Counted from the first letter of the stretch, positions 46,098 to 55,084 are shown. The stretch: 64,000 nt of DNA from Gracilibacillus suaedae (GCF_017599345.1 NZ_JAGFVL010000057.1:1-64000); one strand, 5' to 3'. Numbers and translations are program-made. The notes: generated from the sequence alone by a model not told the origin.

Positions 46098-46961
46098 ATG
46101 AGCCGGCGAAATGCTTTTTTATTCATATTAATTGCTGCTGTACTATGGGGAACAACAGGTACAGCTCAAAGCTTTGCACCATCATCCGCACATCCTGTTG
46201 CTATTGGGGCCATTCGTTTAGCGATTGGTGGAATAGTTTTATTAGTTTTTGTAGTCATACAAGGAAAATTTTATATCAATGGGTGGTCAAAGCTGACAAC
46301 ATTTTTAGCAGCCTTATCAATGGCGGCTTATCAACCGCTCTTTTTCTCTGCCGTATCATGGACAGGTGTAGCAGTTGGTACAGTGGTAGCAATTGGGAGT
46401 GCACCAATATTAGCAGGATTACTAGAATGGCTATTTTATCGAAATATCCCAAACCGAAGTTGGTGGTTAGCTACTATATTAGCGGTAGCAGGTTGTACAT
46501 TACTAGCTTCGAATGAAGAGACAGTTATGATATCACCATTTGGGATTTTGATGGCTGTTGGAGCGGGTTTATCTTTTGCAGCATATACCTTGTTTAGCAA
46601 AAAGTTATTGGAACAACACCGTTCGGAAACGGTTGTTGCAGTGGTGTTCACGCTTGCTGCGCTTTTATTATCACCGATTTTATTCTTGTATGATTTTTCT
46701 TGGCTATTGGAATCGAAAGGTATCATCGTAGCATTACATCTAGGAATTTTAGCAACTGCGATTGCTTACTTATTCTATGCCTGTGGTTTGTCAGGCACTT
46801 CTGCAGCAACAGCTGTGACACTTTCACTTGCAGAACCACTTACAGCGTCCGTTCTAGGAATGGTTGTTGTAAAAGAAGTAATAACTGTACAAATAGTAAT
46901 AGGTTTAGTGCTAATCTTTACAGCGCTAGTTTTGTTATCATTACGGAAATCGTCATCATAA
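46098..46961 (+). CDS. EamA/DMT-family transporter
   Basis: The 287-residue protein has ten hydrophobic segments in two EamA halves. Family cues are AAVLWGTTGTAQSF at the start of half 1 and an AYLFYACGLSGTSAATAVTLSLAEPLTA stretch in half 2. Such proteins export amino acids or other metabolites. The start is the ATG at 46098 with GGGGAG 6 bases upstream; an in-frame ATG at 46041 lacks a ribosome site. The substrate is unknown. Confidence 0.88.
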   Translation: MSRRNAFLFILIAAVLWGTTGTAQSFAPSSAHPVAIGAIRLAIGGIVLLVFVVIQGKFYINGWSKLTTFLAALSMAAYQPLFFSAVSWTGVAVGTVVAIGSAPILAGLLEWLFYRNIPNRSWWLATILAVAGCTLLASNEETVMISPFGILMAVGAGLSFAAYTLFSKKLLEQHRSETVVAVVFTLAALLLSPILFLYDFSWLLESKGIIVALHLGILATAIAYLFYACGLSGTSAATAVTLSLAEPLTASVLGMVVVKEVITVQIVIGLVLIFTALVLLSLRKSSS

Positions 46962-47003
46962 GATTAATCAACTCTGTTAATAGATGGGCACGTGTATAGA
47001 TTG

Positions 47004-47055
47004 TCACTGTGCTAATCGTCTGTAAGACCTCCACTGAGTATAGTCTCATTTTATA
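47004..47055. repeat. Repeat family A, short copy 4
   Basis: Runs from TGTGCTAATCGTCTGTAAG to TATAGTCTCATTTTA; closely similar to the short copy at 26111. It lies just upstream of the DUF3231 gene. Confidence 0.7.
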
Positions 47056-47118
47056 TATCATATTATGCATGATTTTTGAGCATAATAAGTATGAGATTAC
47101 TATTATTGGAGGTTACTT

Positions 47119-48135
47119 ATGAGTGACAAAATGATACATCTAACATCGAGTGAAATTGCTTCGTTATGGACGGGATATATGAATGACAGTATGGCGAAAT
47201 GCGTGTTAGGCTTTATGCTGGAACATATTGAAGATGCGGATATAAAACCAGTTATACAGTATGCCTATGACCTCTCTTCAAGTCATCTTGAGCAATTACT
47301 CGCTATCTTTGAACAAGATGATTTTGCGAAACCAAATGGGTTTACCGAACAAAATGTGAACATACATGCTCCTTGGCTTTATACAGATTTATTTTGCTTA
47401 AGCTATGTGAAACATATGGCGACTGTGGGATTAGTATCATATGGTGGTTTTATCTCAATGAGTTATAGGGAGGATATACGAAATTACTTTTCGCAAGCTC
47501 TCAACGAGACAATGAATCTTTTTAATCAATCAAGTGAAATTGCTCAATCAAAAGGAGTAAGTCCAAGACATCCATATATAGAAGTACCAAAAGAAACGGA
47601 ATATGTGGATAGTAAAAAATATATGAGTGGTTTAAATCCTTTGAATCAAAATCGTCCATTAAATGCTATCGAGATTTCCCATTTGTATTTGAATATTAAG
47701 ACCAACATAATTGGATATAAGTTATGTATTTCATTTGCCCAAACGTCACCTACGAAAGAAGTCCAAGAATTTATGCTGAGAGCAAAAAAAGTCTCCCAAA
47801 AACATATTAAAATTTTTACTGATACACTCTTAGATAATGATGTAGATGTTCCAGAGCTTCCAGATGTCGCAATAAGTCATTCGACTACTAAAACTTTTTC
47901 CGACAAATTAATGATGTTTCATATGTCACTGCTCACGTCAGCTGGAATTGGTAATTATGCTACTGCTGCAGCCGCCAGTCAACGAAGTGATTTGATGGTC
48001 GATTATGAACGTCTGTCATTAGAAGTATCAAAGCTAGCAAAAAGTGGTGCAGATATTATGATTAAAAATAATTGGTTAGAACAGCCTCCAGGAACGAAAG
48101 ATCGTGAAAAATTAGCTAGAAATAAAGAAGAATGA
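47119..48135 (+). CDS. DUF3231 family protein
   Basis: The 338-residue soluble helical protein is made of two related halves: LTSSEIASLWTGYMND...MLEHIED (residues 8-40) corresponds to LNAIEISHLYLNIKTN...FAQTS (about 182-215). Each half is predicted to be a four-helix bundle, as in the DUF3231 family of spore-formers. TTGGAGG precedes the ATG. It is a single-gene unit with its own terminator. Function is unknown. Confidence 0.85.
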   Translation: MSDKMIHLTSSEIASLWTGYMNDSMAKCVLGFMLEHIEDADIKPVIQYAYDLSSSHLEQLLAIFEQDDFAKPNGFTEQNVNIHAPWLYTDLFCLSYVKHMATVGLVSYGGFISMSYREDIRNYFSQALNETMNLFNQSSEIAQSKGVSPRHPYIEVPKETEYVDSKKYMSGLNPLNQNRPLNAIEISHLYLNIKTNIIGYKLCISFAQTSPTKEVQEFMLRAKKVSQKHIKIFTDTLLDNDVDVPELPDVAISHSTTKTFSDKLMMFHMSLLTSAGIGNYATAAAASQRSDLMVDYERLSLEVSKLAKSGADIMIKNNWLEQPPGTKDREKLARNKEE

Positions 48136-48139
48136 CCTC

Positions 48140-48196
48140 AAAAAGTAGCTCCGTTTTGAAGTACCAGAAAGTATTGCAAAACGGAGCTACTTTTTT
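48140..48196 (+). terminator. Terminator of the DUF3231 gene
   Basis: AAAAAGTAGCTCCGTTTTG (48140-48158) pairs perfectly with CAAAACGGAGCTACTTTTT (48177-48195) around an 18-base loop. Confidence 0.9.
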
Positions 48197-48297
48197 CGTT
48201 AAATGCAAAGAAAGTATAAAAATTAGGTGCCTGTCTACGCAAGCACCCAGAAACTAGGCGAATTCACGAATCGTCCTACGATAAAGAAGACTTGCCG

Positions 48298-48324
48298 ATT
48301 GGTTAAACCAGAGGCTTAGTCGCA
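48298..48324. repeat. 27-base unit shared with 474-500
   Basis: The two stretches differ at one base; the shared core is AAACCAGAGGCTTAGTCGCA, in the same orientation. Flanking sequence is not similar. Confidence 0.75.
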
Positions 48325-48400
48325 GTTGTACCTTTAGGTAAAGTCTTCATCGGTTCGAAAACTCACCACCGTGATTCCTTTATCTCAGTTGATTCGTTCC

Positions 48401-48554
48401 AGCCGCTTTTGCTCGAAAAAGTTTGCTGAAGGGCAAACCCCACTTCCCTTTCCACGGGATTTTCGACTAAGCTAACTTTTCCAAGCAAAACCCGCTTGAA
48501 AAAGTTAGCTGAAGACACGCCCCCTGGAAAGCGAAGTGGGCAAGCCGAAGCGGT
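48401..48554. repeat. Repeat family B, copy 3 (compound palindrome)
   Basis: AGCTAACTTTTCCAAGC (48470-48486) and GCTTGAAAAAGTTAGCT (48494-48510) form a near-perfect hairpin. It is flanked by CCACTTCCCTTTCC on the left and GGAAAGCGAAGTGGGC on the right. The left part is an inverted match to the copy at 28705. Confidence 0.75.
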
Positions 48555-48597
48555 TGTTACGACTATTAATCATGTCAAAATAACTACTTTGAACAGG

Positions 48598-48621
48598 ACC
48601 GGGTGGGTTTTCCCGGTTTTT
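48598..48621 (+). terminator. Small terminator-like hairpin
   Basis: ACCGGG (48598-48603) and CCCGGT (48612-48617) are followed by TTTTTCTT on the plus strand. It lies at the 3' end of a minus-strand gene. Confidence 0.5.
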
Positions 48622-48622
48622 C

Positions 48623-49093
48623 TTATTTCAACTGACATCTTAAGGAGTCTCGCTTTCTCATGAGCTTTTGCAATAGAAATCCTACAAGCATCCCTGGTAA
48701 TACACTTAATATCGGTAGCCAAAGCGGTCCTAATAGCACCTCAAACAAAGTGAACGTGGAGGAATAGATCGTTCCCACAGTTACAAAATAGGCAGAAAAT
48801 ACAAATGGTAAGAAAGCATAAGGCTTCTCATTACCACCAGTATCACGATAAGCATCCCACATAGCAAAAAAATATAAACATGGGTAAAACATGAGCCATT
48901 GAAAGTTTGCATTTGCAATAGCCATTTCAATTTGGCCATAAAAACTAAAAATAATGACTTCGTTTAAATGTGACTGAATATTAATTAAAAACTCTAAGCC
49001 AATTAAGATAATCCCCTTAACTATTCTTCCATTAAGTACTTGAGCAAATCCAGGTAATGCGATACTCCATAATATAGCCTCAGATGCCTTCAC
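48623..49093 (-). CDS. Small membrane protein, single-module relative of the 26413-27660 product
   Basis: The 156-residue protein has about four hydrophobic segments. Its first 95 residues match each module of the 415-residue protein in order: ALPGFAQVLNGRIVKGIILI and YFFAMWDAYRDTGGNE correspond to PGFGHMFLGKKLLGLMLI and FSIWDSYRSAVE. The start is a GTG at 49093 with AAAGGTG upstream. It lies just beyond a germination operon. Function is unknown. Confidence 0.7.
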   Translation of the reverse strand: MKASEAILWSIALPGFAQVLNGRIVKGIILIGLEFLINIQSHLNEVIIFSFYGQIEMAIANANFQWLMFYPCLYFFAMWDAYRDTGGNEKPYAFLPFVFSAYFVTVGTIYSSTFTLFEVLLGPLWLPILSVLPGMLVGFLLQKLMRKRDSLRCQLK

Positions 49094-49366
49094 ATTTCTA
49101 GCACCTTTCTTTTAGTGAGCAAAGTTATGGATATGGAAAGAAAAAAAGGTTGTTTAATGGGGGAGTATCTTCTGTTTAGCAATGCGACAGCAGTATTACG
49201 GTTCATTTTTACACCTTCTTAAAGTAGTCGTTAAGATTAGTATTCCAAATAATGGAATGAAATATAACCAAATTTATGGAAATATGCAGAAAATAGTCAG
49301 AATTATCATATATAAAACACTGCTGTTGAAAAAGTGGGGTCTGGAAGAAAGGGTCTAAAATAGTAA

Positions 49367-49510
49367 CTAGACCTTTTTCTTCCATGGGGGATCGCCACTT
49401 TGGTGTAGTTTTTGGTTTATTTTATAAAAAACGTAGGGTACGATAAAAGTTAATAAGGTGCAAACTAAAACTAATTTATCAGTTAATCTACCTACTATGT
49501 TTTCCCACAT
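49367..49510 (-). CDS. 47-residue membrane protein at the end of the first ger operon
   Basis: A short gene with GGAGTGATG upstream of an ATG that is 4 bases after the gerC stop. It has one transmembrane helix (about residues 12-32) and a basic tail ending WKKKV. Several ger operons carry a small D subunit, but those are usually 65-88 residues with two helices, so the assignment is open. An inverted repeat AAAGGGTCTA/TAGACCTTT overlaps its stop. Confidence 0.6.
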   Translation of the reverse strand: MWENIVGRLTDKLVLVCTLLTFIVPYVFYKINQKLHQSGDPPWKKKV

Positions 49511-49514
49511 GTCA

Positions 49515-50693
49515 TCACTCCATTCCTTTGTCTTTTGCCTTATCTGAAGATCCAATAGTTCTGACAATAGCGTTAGCTGATACATCTACTGTACTTTTGG
49601 AAAATAGTTTATCTCCATGATCCCAATTGTCCTTAATCTTCTTCCAGTCATCATAGTGTTTTTCTTTTAAAATATTACTGAAACCGAAAAAGTCAACTTC
49701 AAACTCCTGTTGTGCATTCTCTACTGTATGGTTAACAATTTGCTCGATTTTCTCTTCTATCTGTTTTTCAATTTCATTCATATATGCTTGATCTAAAAGT
49801 GACCTGCCTCCAAACATTTCAGCAATAGCTCCTTCTGTATCAATGGATATCGATATTTTTACATTGTCTGGATTGGCAGCATTTATTTTGATGGAGCTCT
49901 TTGCGGCATTTATTTCATATATCATAAGTTGCCCATCTATATGAAAAAGTAACATGCCATTTGAAATATTCCCTTTAATTAGTCTTAAACCTTTTAAGTC
50001 ATCACCAGAAACTGTTCCAACTTGATGGTCTGATTTTCCATCAAACACGGCTACACCTTCATAACTAACATTATCTTTTGATAATGTTAACAGAGGCAGA
50101 GCATAGCTGTGTTCATCTAACAAATAACGATGCAGTTGTCCTATCCGGACTGGTTCGATTAATTCTAGCGATTTCACATTATTTTCCACTATAGTGTTGA
50201 TGAATAGGGAAGGGAGTGGTTCTGTTTCCGTTTTGATATTAAGTACGTCTTTTGCATCTCCTTCTGATACCATCACCTTTATTCCTCTACGCATTTCATG
50301 GTCACGAATAAAGCCATCTACGATACTGGAGAATAATTTAGGATCGCGTGCAATGTCACTGGAAATGATTAAAATCTTTAAATGTTCATAGTTAGGAATC
50401 AAATTTGTAAGACCTAACATCTGCCTGGAAAGCTGAAAGGAACTCTGACCAGTAGTAGATATATTTTTGAATGCAGCTTGCTCTCGTCCTCCGTTTTGAG
50501 TCGGATTGGATAAGTTACCTGGTATAACAAACTGACTTGTCAGTGTGATATCATAAGTACCTTCTGTATTTTTACCTGCCATATCCAGTCCACTTCCAAT
50601 AACAAAACCTCGTTCATCTATAGGTAATTCATCCCAACAACCGGCAAGTAATAGTAAAGTGAAGCAAGACAGCAATAAAAGAGAGCGTTTCAT
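49515..50693 (-). CDS. Germinant receptor C subunit, Ger(x)C lipoprotein
   Basis: The 392-residue lipoprotein has lipobox LLLAGC (Cys19) followed by WDELPIDERGFVIGSGLD, the family start motif. It belongs to the spore-germination GerAC family and sits on the outer face of the spore inner membrane with the A and B subunits. It starts 1 base after the gerB stop, with GGAGGGTG as ribosome site. It is third in a gerA-gerB-gerC operon. Confidence 0.94.
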   Translation of the reverse strand: MKRSLLLLSCFTLLLLAGCWDELPIDERGFVIGSGLDMAGKNTEGTYDITLTSQFVIPGNLSNPTQNGGREQAAFKNISTTGQSSFQLSRQMLGLTNLIPNYEHLKILIISSDIARDPKLFSSIVDGFIRDHEMRRGIKVMVSEGDAKDVLNIKTETEPLPSLFINTIVENNVKSLELIEPVRIGQLHRYLLDEHSYALPLLTLSKDNVSYEGVAVFDGKSDHQVGTVSGDDLKGLRLIKGNISNGMLLFHIDGQLMIYEINAAKSSIKINAANPDNVKISISIDTEGAIAEMFGGRSLLDQAYMNEIEKQIEEKIEQIVNHTVENAQQEFEVDFFGFSNILKEKHYDDWKKIKDNWDHGDKLFSKSTVDVSANAIVRTIGSSDKAKDKGME

Positions 50694-50694
50694 T

Positions 50695-51792
50695 TTACTT
50701 CACCCTCCTTATTTTAGCGATGACAAATAATAAAAGCGTAACAAATACCGTGTATAGTACAGAACTATAGCCAATAAACGATCCAAAGATAGAAACTTGA
50801 ACTAAGTCTTGTGGATACATGCCGATAACATATGCAATCGGACCAATTATGAAAATAACCTTCATTTTACCCACATTTGCAAAAATAGAATGAAGTGCGA
50901 GCACAGCAATATCAAATGTCATGGCAGTTGTGTTGAAAATGGCCATTATCCAAATAACGAAGAAAAGTGATTCAAACCGTTCCAAAATACCACCTGGAAT
51001 TTCCAGGATTTTAGCAAGTTCAATGGTAGGATATTGCAAATTGGAGGTAACAGAGTTTCCGAAAACTAGGATACAGGTAAGATAAAGAAAGATATACAAA
51101 ACTACCGGTATACACATTCCTAAAACAGCCATTTTTGGTGTCTGTTTTGGTTCCTTTACAATGGTGATATAAAACCATAAAATAGTAAAACCTGCATAAG
51201 ACAAAACACTATTTTTTACACCCTCTATATATCCGCTAAAACTAGTTTCAAAAGTTGGTGATAAGAAAGCTAGATCAAACCAATTAATATTAAAGACAAT
51301 AACGATTGCTGCAACGATTAATACAAATGGTAAGAACATGGTGTTTAATCTGAATAAGCCAATCCTTGAACCTGCTACAGCATAAATGATCAATAATAGA
51401 AAGGTGAGTGAAATGATTTCGACAGGTGTTTCTTTTAATAAATAATGTTTGGCAATGTCAGCTATTTGGCGAACCTGTAATGAAGTTATACTAGTTGCTT
51501 GGATCGCAAATAGAAAGGTTAAAACACTTGCTATAGGTCTGGTAACAATAGTTGATGCATAGTTTATAAACGACTGATGTGGAAAGCTTGCTGAGAGTTT
51601 AGCGACTGACCAAGTAATGATAATGGTAATCACTCCTCCGATTAATAGAGATACCCAGCCATCAGATGCCATGGTTATAGAGGCGATGCTTTGTGGTAGT
51701 GAAAGGATTCCTATGCCAATCACAAATGAAGGAACCGCTACCAAAATTTGCTTATCAGAAATTTTCTCATCAGCGTATTCAAACCTTTTCAT
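50695..51792 (-). CDS. Germinant receptor B subunit, GerAB/GerKB permease-like
   Basis: The 365-residue protein has ten transmembrane helices of the amino acid-polyamine-organocation fold. Motifs are KISDKQILVAVPSFVIGIGILSLP at the N terminus and an EFPVLE-like PTIELAKILEIPGGILERFE near residue 250. This subunit binds the germinant in studied receptors. It overlaps gerA by 1 base (TAATG), so translation is coupled. Confidence 0.94.
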   Translation of the reverse strand: MKRFEYADEKISDKQILVAVPSFVIGIGILSLPQSIASITMASDGWVSLLIGGVITIIITWSVAKLSASFPHQSFINYASTIVTRPIASVLTFLFAIQATSITSLQVRQIADIAKHYLLKETPVEIISLTFLLLIIYAVAGSRIGLFRLNTMFLPFVLIVAAIVIVFNINWFDLAFLSPTFETSFSGYIEGVKNSVLSYAGFTILWFYITIVKEPKQTPKMAVLGMCIPVVLYIFLYLTCILVFGNSVTSNLQYPTIELAKILEIPGGILERFESLFFVIWIMAIFNTTAMTFDIAVLALHSIFANVGKMKVIFIIGPIAYVIGMYPQDLVQVSIFGSFIGYSSVLYTVFVTLLLFVIAKIRRVK

Positions 51793-53342
51793 TACCTATT
51801 CTCCTTATCTACTGCCTGCTTATCTTTTGTTTCCATATATTCTGGACGTTTCGTTAACTGTGGAACGGGTTTGCGAAAGATAAGGTCTTCCCAATCTTTA
51901 AAGAAGGTAGGTGCAAATGGCGTTGTATAGGGAACACCAATACTTTTAAGGTTAACAATATGGATGTTTACCATGATGTACCCGATAATAATTCCATAGA
52001 GCCCAAATGTTCCAGCTAAGAATATAAACCCAAATAGAATGATTCTAAATGCAATTGCGAGACTATATGCCGGTAGGGCAAACGAAGCAATGGCATTAAG
52101 GGCAACGACAATGACCATGATAGGACTCACAATTCCAGCTTGTACGGCGGCATCTCCTATAACTAATCCACCTACAATGCCAATGGTTTGTCCAATTGTC
52201 TTCGGCAATCGAGCTCCAGCTTCTCGCAATAACTCCATGGTGACAGCCATAAGAAGCGCTTCTATTAAAGGAGTAAAAGGGACTCCCTCCCTTGATGCAG
52301 CAATAGAGAATGCTAAATTGGTTGGAATCATACCTGGGTGAAAAGCCACTAATGCAATATATAATGACGGTAGGAATATAGCGATAAATGCTCCTAAATA
52401 ACGTAAGATTCTCAGCAAAGTTCCAATTGTCCATCGTTCATAATAATCCTCAGGGGATTGCATGGCACTCCCTAATGTTGATGGAGCAATTAAAACAAAC
52501 GGGCTACCATCAAGTATAATGACAACCTTCCCTTGCAAAAGAGCAGCCGAAGCCTTATCTGGCCTCTCTGTATTCATAATTTGAGGAAAAGGAGAAAGAT
52601 AATTATCCTCAATCCATTGTTCGATAAAACCTGATTCAGGTGCATCATCGGTGTCAATCGATTCGAGTCGTCTCGTTATTTCTTTTAAGATATCTGGGTG
52701 AATAACATCAGCTATATATGCTACAACTAAACTTTTCTTTGATCGTCTACCAATTTGATATGTCTTAAATCGTAAATTTGGATCGTGGATATAACGACGC
52801 ATCAAAACCATGTTCGTACGTAAATCTTCTACGAAACCATCTCTTGGACCACGTATTAATGACTCTGTTACAGGTTCTTTAATATCGCGTTTTTCCCAGC
52901 CTTGTGTTTTTATAATAAACACTTTATCTATACCATCTAAATAAATTACGGTACTCCCGTTTAAAATTCCATTGGAGACATCATCTAATGTATATCCTAT
53001 TTGAAGTGAAGAAGATGAAAGGAAATTCTTATTTAATTCGTCAAAAAGCTGTTGTTTATCATCAGGAATTTGTTTGCCTTCAGTTTCTAACTGTAAATTA
53101 TCTATTATATGGTCCCGTACATATTTACCATCTGCTAAACCATCTATATAAACAGTGGCACACCAATGTTTTGACCCTCTAACGTTGAATTTTCGGATCA
53201 CTAAATCGTTTGGTTCTTCTAATAATGTCTTAATATTTTTTAAGTTTTTTTCAAGATTTTTAACTAATTTAGTGAGATTAGGATTTTCTTTCTCTTTTGT
53301 TCTTTTACGATTAACAAATGAGTTTGTACGTATTTTAACCAC
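51792..53342 (-). CDS. Germinant receptor A subunit, GerAA type
   Basis: The 516-residue protein has a hydrophilic cytosolic N-terminal half (residues 1-280) and a C-terminal membrane region with four to five helices. Family motifs include VTESLIRGPRDGFVEDLRTNMVLMRRYI, PFPQIMNTERPDKASAALLQGKVVIILDGSPF and GVPFTPLIEALLMAVTMELLREAG. The start is taken as the GTG at 53342, though its ribosome site is weak. It leads the operon gerA-gerB-gerC-small ORF. A weak sigma-G-like pair lies upstream at 53389-53419. Confidence 0.94.
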   Translation of the reverse strand: MVKIRTNSFVNRKRTKEKENPNLTKLVKNLEKNLKNIKTLLEEPNDLVIRKFNVRGSKHWCATVYIDGLADGKYVRDHIIDNLQLETEGKQIPDDKQQLFDELNKNFLSSSSLQIGYTLDDVSNGILNGSTVIYLDGIDKVFIIKTQGWEKRDIKEPVTESLIRGPRDGFVEDLRTNMVLMRRYIHDPNLRFKTYQIGRRSKKSLVVAYIADVIHPDILKEITRRLESIDTDDAPESGFIEQWIEDNYLSPFPQIMNTERPDKASAALLQGKVVIILDGSPFVLIAPSTLGSAMQSPEDYYERWTIGTLLRILRYLGAFIAIFLPSLYIALVAFHPGMIPTNLAFSIAASREGVPFTPLIEALLMAVTMELLREAGARLPKTIGQTIGIVGGLVIGDAAVQAGIVSPIMVIVVALNAIASFALPAYSLAIAFRIILFGFIFLAGTFGLYGIIIGYIMVNIHIVNLKSIGVPYTTPFAPTFFKDWEDLIFRKPVPQLTKRPEYMETKDKQAVDKENR

Positions 53343-53388
53343 CTCAAAATTACGCGTTCTATTCTTTTGGTTTTCCCACTTAAATTGT

Positions 53389-53419
53389 TTCTATGCAAAT
53401 GTACTTGGGTTTAGATACA
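53389..53419 (-). promoter_or_regulatory. Weak sigma-G-like promoter before the first gerA
   Basis: On the minus strand TGTATC (53419-53414), 18 bases, CATAGAA (53395-53389) matches TGAATA/CATACTA at 4 of 6 and 5 of 7 positions. Forespore expression is expected for ger operons; the match itself is modest. Confidence 0.35.
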
Positions 53420-53452
53420 GAGGGAAATTGTGTTAAATGAGGCTTGGACAAA

Positions 53453-53706
53453 AGAGGAATTAGATAGGAAAAATCCGAACATGAATGTCTGAGTACCCAT
53501 ATCGCTTCGGCAAAATACTTTGCTTTCAACCAAAGGGCATAAGTCAACATCTGCTCCAAGCTTGCTTGTGCAGTGTATCCTATACCGTGTGCAGTCTTTA
53601 GCTCGTGTTCGTCATGAGGAGTCTGCGTATTTTGCCTACGCTTCGTTCAGAGTGTTCGGATTCTCGTACTACCTATTTAATTATCTCCCGGTTTCTTCTA
53701 TTCTCT
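53453..53706. mobile_element. MITE-like element with terminal inverted repeats (family C)
   Basis: The left end (AATTAGATAGG, ATCCGAACA at 53473-53481, GGCAAAATAC at 53509-53518) recurs inverted at the right end (GTATTTTGCC at 53627-53636, TGTTCGGAT at 53653-53661, CCTATTTAATTAT at 53672-53684). The element has no open frame for a transposase. Its right half recurs at 18336-18444. It ends just before the small gene at 53708. Confidence 0.6.
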
Positions 53707-53707
53707 G

Positions 53708-53878
53708 TTAAATGGTTGGATAATATGGTTGATAGACAGGATTCACATAATAAGGTGGTCTAAATCCGATCGCAGGCAGTTGCCAAGGTGTTGGATTATT
53801 GTCGTATAAAACATTTTCCTTTTTCTGAGATTCCGGAATCAATAAGTACTTTACTTCTGGGTTGTAATAATAGCGCAT
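53708..53878 (-). CDS. 56-residue Tyr/Pro-rich, coat-like small protein
   Basis: A short gene with a near-perfect AGGAGGTGA ribosome site 5 bases before ATG at 53878. The product begins MRYYYNPEVKYLLIPESQKK and ends PVYQPYYPTI; 10 of 56 residues are Tyr and 9 are Pro, the composition of spore-coat or exosporium proteins. No hydrophobic segment is present. It lies between a germination operon and a dehydrogenase gene. It is too short to be found by usual length cut-offs; the family is unknown to me. Confidence 0.7.
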   Translation of the reverse strand: MRYYYNPEVKYLLIPESQKKENVLYDNNPTPWQLPAIGFRPPYYVNPVYQPYYPTI

Positions 53879-54072
53879 TATTTCACCTCCTGATAGCAGG
53901 TTATGCTTTTTTTCTCTTAAAGAGCTAGTTCATTTTTCATGATAGGCAAAATTCTTTGAATCAAAATGGAAGGAAAAAATCACTAGTTCGCAACTTTCAT
54001 CTGTAAGACAAACACGACATTCGCCTAAATGACATAGAGTACTTCTAGCGAGATTTAAAAGGAGGCTTTTAC

Positions 54073-54990
54073 ATGTCTGATAACAGGCCGAGCCACGAAG
54101 GGTATCCGATGTATCCGAATTACGGAAAGATAACTCAATATGAAGAGGTAGCCTTAACAGTTCCTGAACAACGTCAATATCGCCAACCTGGAGTAGAAGA
54201 CTTAATGGTGCCTAAACCAATCATTGAAAATCCTCATTATAAGGGGAGTGGAAAATTAAAAGATAAAGTAGTACTTATTACAGGTGGAGACAGTGGGATA
54301 GGAGCAGCTGCTGCGATTGCTTTTGCAAAAGAAGGAGCAAACGTAGCCATTGCTTATCTAGATGAACATAAAGATGCCAGTCGAACTAAAAATCGAATGG
54401 AGGAGTTAGACCAGAGTTGTTTGTTGTTACCAGGTGATCTAAGAGATAAGCAACAATGCATGACTATTGTGGAAAAGACAGTAGAAAAATTTGGTCAGTT
54501 AGATGTTTTATGCAACCATGTCGGTATTCAATTCCAGCAATCAAGTTTAGAAGATATTACAGATGAACAGTTTGATGACACGTTTAAAGTAAATATATAC
54601 TCCCATTTTTATACAACAAGAGCAGCATTAAAATACTTAAAAGCAGGAAGTTCGATCATTAATACTTCCTCTGTTGTTACATTTTACGGATACGATCAAT
54701 TGATTGATTATACCGCGACTAAGGGAGCTAATATCGGCTTTACACGTGCACTTGCTAGAAATCTAGTCAAAAAAGGAATAAGAGTTAATGCTATTGCTCC
54801 AGGGCGATTTTGGACACCATTAATTCCTTCCAGTTTTTCTGCTGATGAAGTGGCGCTTGCAGGTAACCCGATGGATCGCCAAGGTCAACCGTTTGAAATC
54901 GCTCCAACGTTTGTCTATCTTGCCTCAGATGATTCCCGCTTTGTAACCGGACAAACACTTCATGTGAATGGAGGGCAGGTGTTTGGTTAA
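54073..54990 (+). CDS. Short-chain dehydrogenase/reductase (YhdF/YhxC type)
   Basis: The 305-residue oxidoreductase has the coenzyme-binding motif [13 protein letters not shown] (TGxxxGIG) after an N-terminal extension of about 60 residues ([23 protein letters not shown]), typical of the YhdF/YhxC group, and the catalytic Tyr-Lys pair in DYTATKGA. Ser is supplied by INTSSVV. The C-terminal [12 protein letters not shown] is standard. NAD(P)H-dependent; the substrate is not known. AAAAGGAGG precedes the ATG. Confidence 0.92.
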   Translation: MSDNRPSHEGYPMYPNYGKITQYEEVALTVPEQRQYRQPGVEDLMVPKPIIENPHYKGSGKLKDKVVLITGGDSGIGAAAAIAFAKEGANVAIAYLDEHKDASRTKNRMEELDQSCLLLPGDLRDKQQCMTIVEKTVEKFGQLDVLCNHVGIQFQQSSLEDITDEQFDDTFKVNIYSHFYTTRAALKYLKAGSSIINTSSVVTFYGYDQLIDYTATKGANIGFTRALARNLVKKGIRVNAIAPGRFWTPLIPSSFSADEVALAGNPMDRQGQPFEIAPTFVYLASDDSRFVTGQTLHVNGGQVFG

Positions 54991-55043
54991 TAGATTCTCT
55001 ATAGAAGTTAGCTATCTTTTGTTGATATGATATTTTTTCCAAC

Positions 55044-55084
55044 AAAAAAGCCATCTGCTTTAAAATTAAGGGATGGCTTTTTGC
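55044..55084. terminator. Bidirectional terminator between SDR and cupin genes
   Basis: AAAAAAGCCATC (55044-55055) pairs with GATGGCTTTTT (55072-55082); A- and T-runs flank the stem on the two sides, so it can serve both convergent genes. Confidence 0.85.

Noticed and set aside
46055-46999. Long out-of-frame open frames over the EamA gene
   Set aside because: Cys/Ser/Arg-rich translations typical of shifted frames; the EamA protein has clear membrane segments and a ribosome site.
52039-52434. Open frames overlapping gerA
   Set aside because: Shadows of the conserved gerA membrane region; no start signals.
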